Below, piece after piece: positions 6,670 through 6,992 of a stretch of DNA of 6,992 nucleotides. The notes beneath the pieces were generated by a model that ran no database searches, was not told the origin of the DNA, and was given only the letters and a program-made list of their open reading frames with translations. How positions within the stretch are numbered: the first letter of the stretch is position 1; each line of letters begins with the position of its first letter. A program made the translations under genes and the position numbers. This stretch comes from Acidimicrobiia bacterium (GTDB taxonomy: Bacteria > Actinomycetota > Acidimicrobiia > Acidimicrobiales > Poriferisodalaceae), in the NCBI GenBank assembly GCA_026983855.1, contig JALSTE010000778.1, positions 1 to 6,992 of the forward strand, in the 5' to 3' direction.

Positions 6670-6992
6670 ATGGACTGGGACGCCGTGCACCACTTCGTGC
6701 CCGCCCTCTACCCCACCGACGGGGTGGGGGGCCACGTCCTCCGGTCCCGGGACGCCCAGAGGCGAAGGGGTCGCCGCTCGGAGATATTCGTCGAGTCCAC
6801 CCATCCCGCCACCGCCCACCTGACCCACCCCTGGGGGGAGTACGAGGCCCGCCGGGGAAGCGGAACGGTGGTGAACGTGTACCACATGGCCACCGGATCC
6901 CCATTGGCCGAGCTGGTGGCCGCCCGACCCGAGCCCATGGTGCTCCACCACCACAATCTCACCCCCCTGGAGATGCTCGCCCCCTGGGATCC
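6670..6992 (+). CDS. Second GT4-type glycosyltransferase, paralogous to the previous gene (partial, C-terminus off the window)
   Basis: An ATG 2 bp after the preceding stop opens a frame of 107 codons that continues past the window end. The visible N-terminal part matches the upstream glycosyltransferase in order: VHHFVPALYPTDGVGGHV (6-23) against VHQLLPTFAPRDAVGNHT; VYHMATGSPLAEL (71-83) against IYHHSIGGLAGEY; and LHHHNLTPLEMLAPWD against IYHNITPLEMLDRWE. At DNA level 21 bases around the TPLEML codons are identical (5859-5879 and 6959-6979). The donor-binding domain with its E-x7-E motif is expected downstream. Close spacing places it in the same operon. The pair probably acts in the same glycan pathway, perhaps adding successive residues; this is inference from paralogy. 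Confidence 0.85.
   Translation, partial: MDWDAVHHFVPALYPTDGVGGHVLRSRDAQRRRGRRSEIFVESTHPATAHLTHPWGEYEARRGSGTVVNVYHMATGSPLAELVAARPEPMVLHHHNLTPLEMLAPWD

Noticed and set aside
1..6992. Mobile element, tRNA or riboswitch.
   Set aside because: No transposase or integrase motif, terminal inverted repeat, tRNA cloverleaf or known riboswitch core could be recognised by eye on either strand.

Overview
The window is very GC-rich and densely coded. It most likely comes from an actinobacterium of the class Acidimicrobiia or a close relative. The best taxonomic hint is the start of a propeller-type repeat (GYWLVAADGGVFAFGDAPF) at the left edge. From general knowledge, this repeat is abundant in secreted proteins of Acidimicrobiia. 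The assignment is inference and no ribosomal marker is present.

Layout. Positions 1-1964 (minus) hold most of a secreted subtilisin-family (S8) serine peptidase. It has a signal peptide, a long Pro/Thr/Ser/Val linker built from tandem DNA repeats, a catalytic domain with Asp/His/Asn/Ser all visible, and the beginning of a C-terminal propeller region that runs off the window. Positions 1965-2215 are non-coding and carry three copies of a 47-bp tandem repeat. Positions 2216-3205 (minus) encode GDP-mannose 4,6-dehydratase (gmd). Positions 3365-4462 (minus) encode a GT4-type glycosyltransferase. A 61-bp divergent spacer follows. On the plus strand come a degenerate class I methyltransferase-like protein (4524-5585), a GT4-type glycosyltransferase starting at an overlapping TTG (5582-6667), and the N-terminal part of a paralogous glycosyltransferase (6670 to the window end).

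How it fits together. The five sugar-related genes on either side of the divergent spacer look like part of a cell-surface polysaccharide or glycan cluster. Gmd makes GDP-4-keto-6-deoxy-D-mannose, the precursor of GDP-D-rhamnose, GDP-L-fucose and related deoxysugars. The glycosyltransferases would transfer nucleotide-activated sugars, and the methyltransferase-like protein belongs to a type often found in such clusters. No reductase that would finish the deoxysugar (Rmd or Fcl) is in the window. The peptidase is separated from gmd by the repeat array and may be a separate unit.

I see no RNA genes, CRISPR array, insertion sequence or phage gene, and no clearly new multi-gene system. The most unusual signals are the abrupt codon-usage switch where the peptidase enters its propeller region, the nearly identical tandem repeats in its linker, the 47-bp intergenic array, and the degraded SAM-binding motif of the methyltransferase-like protein.
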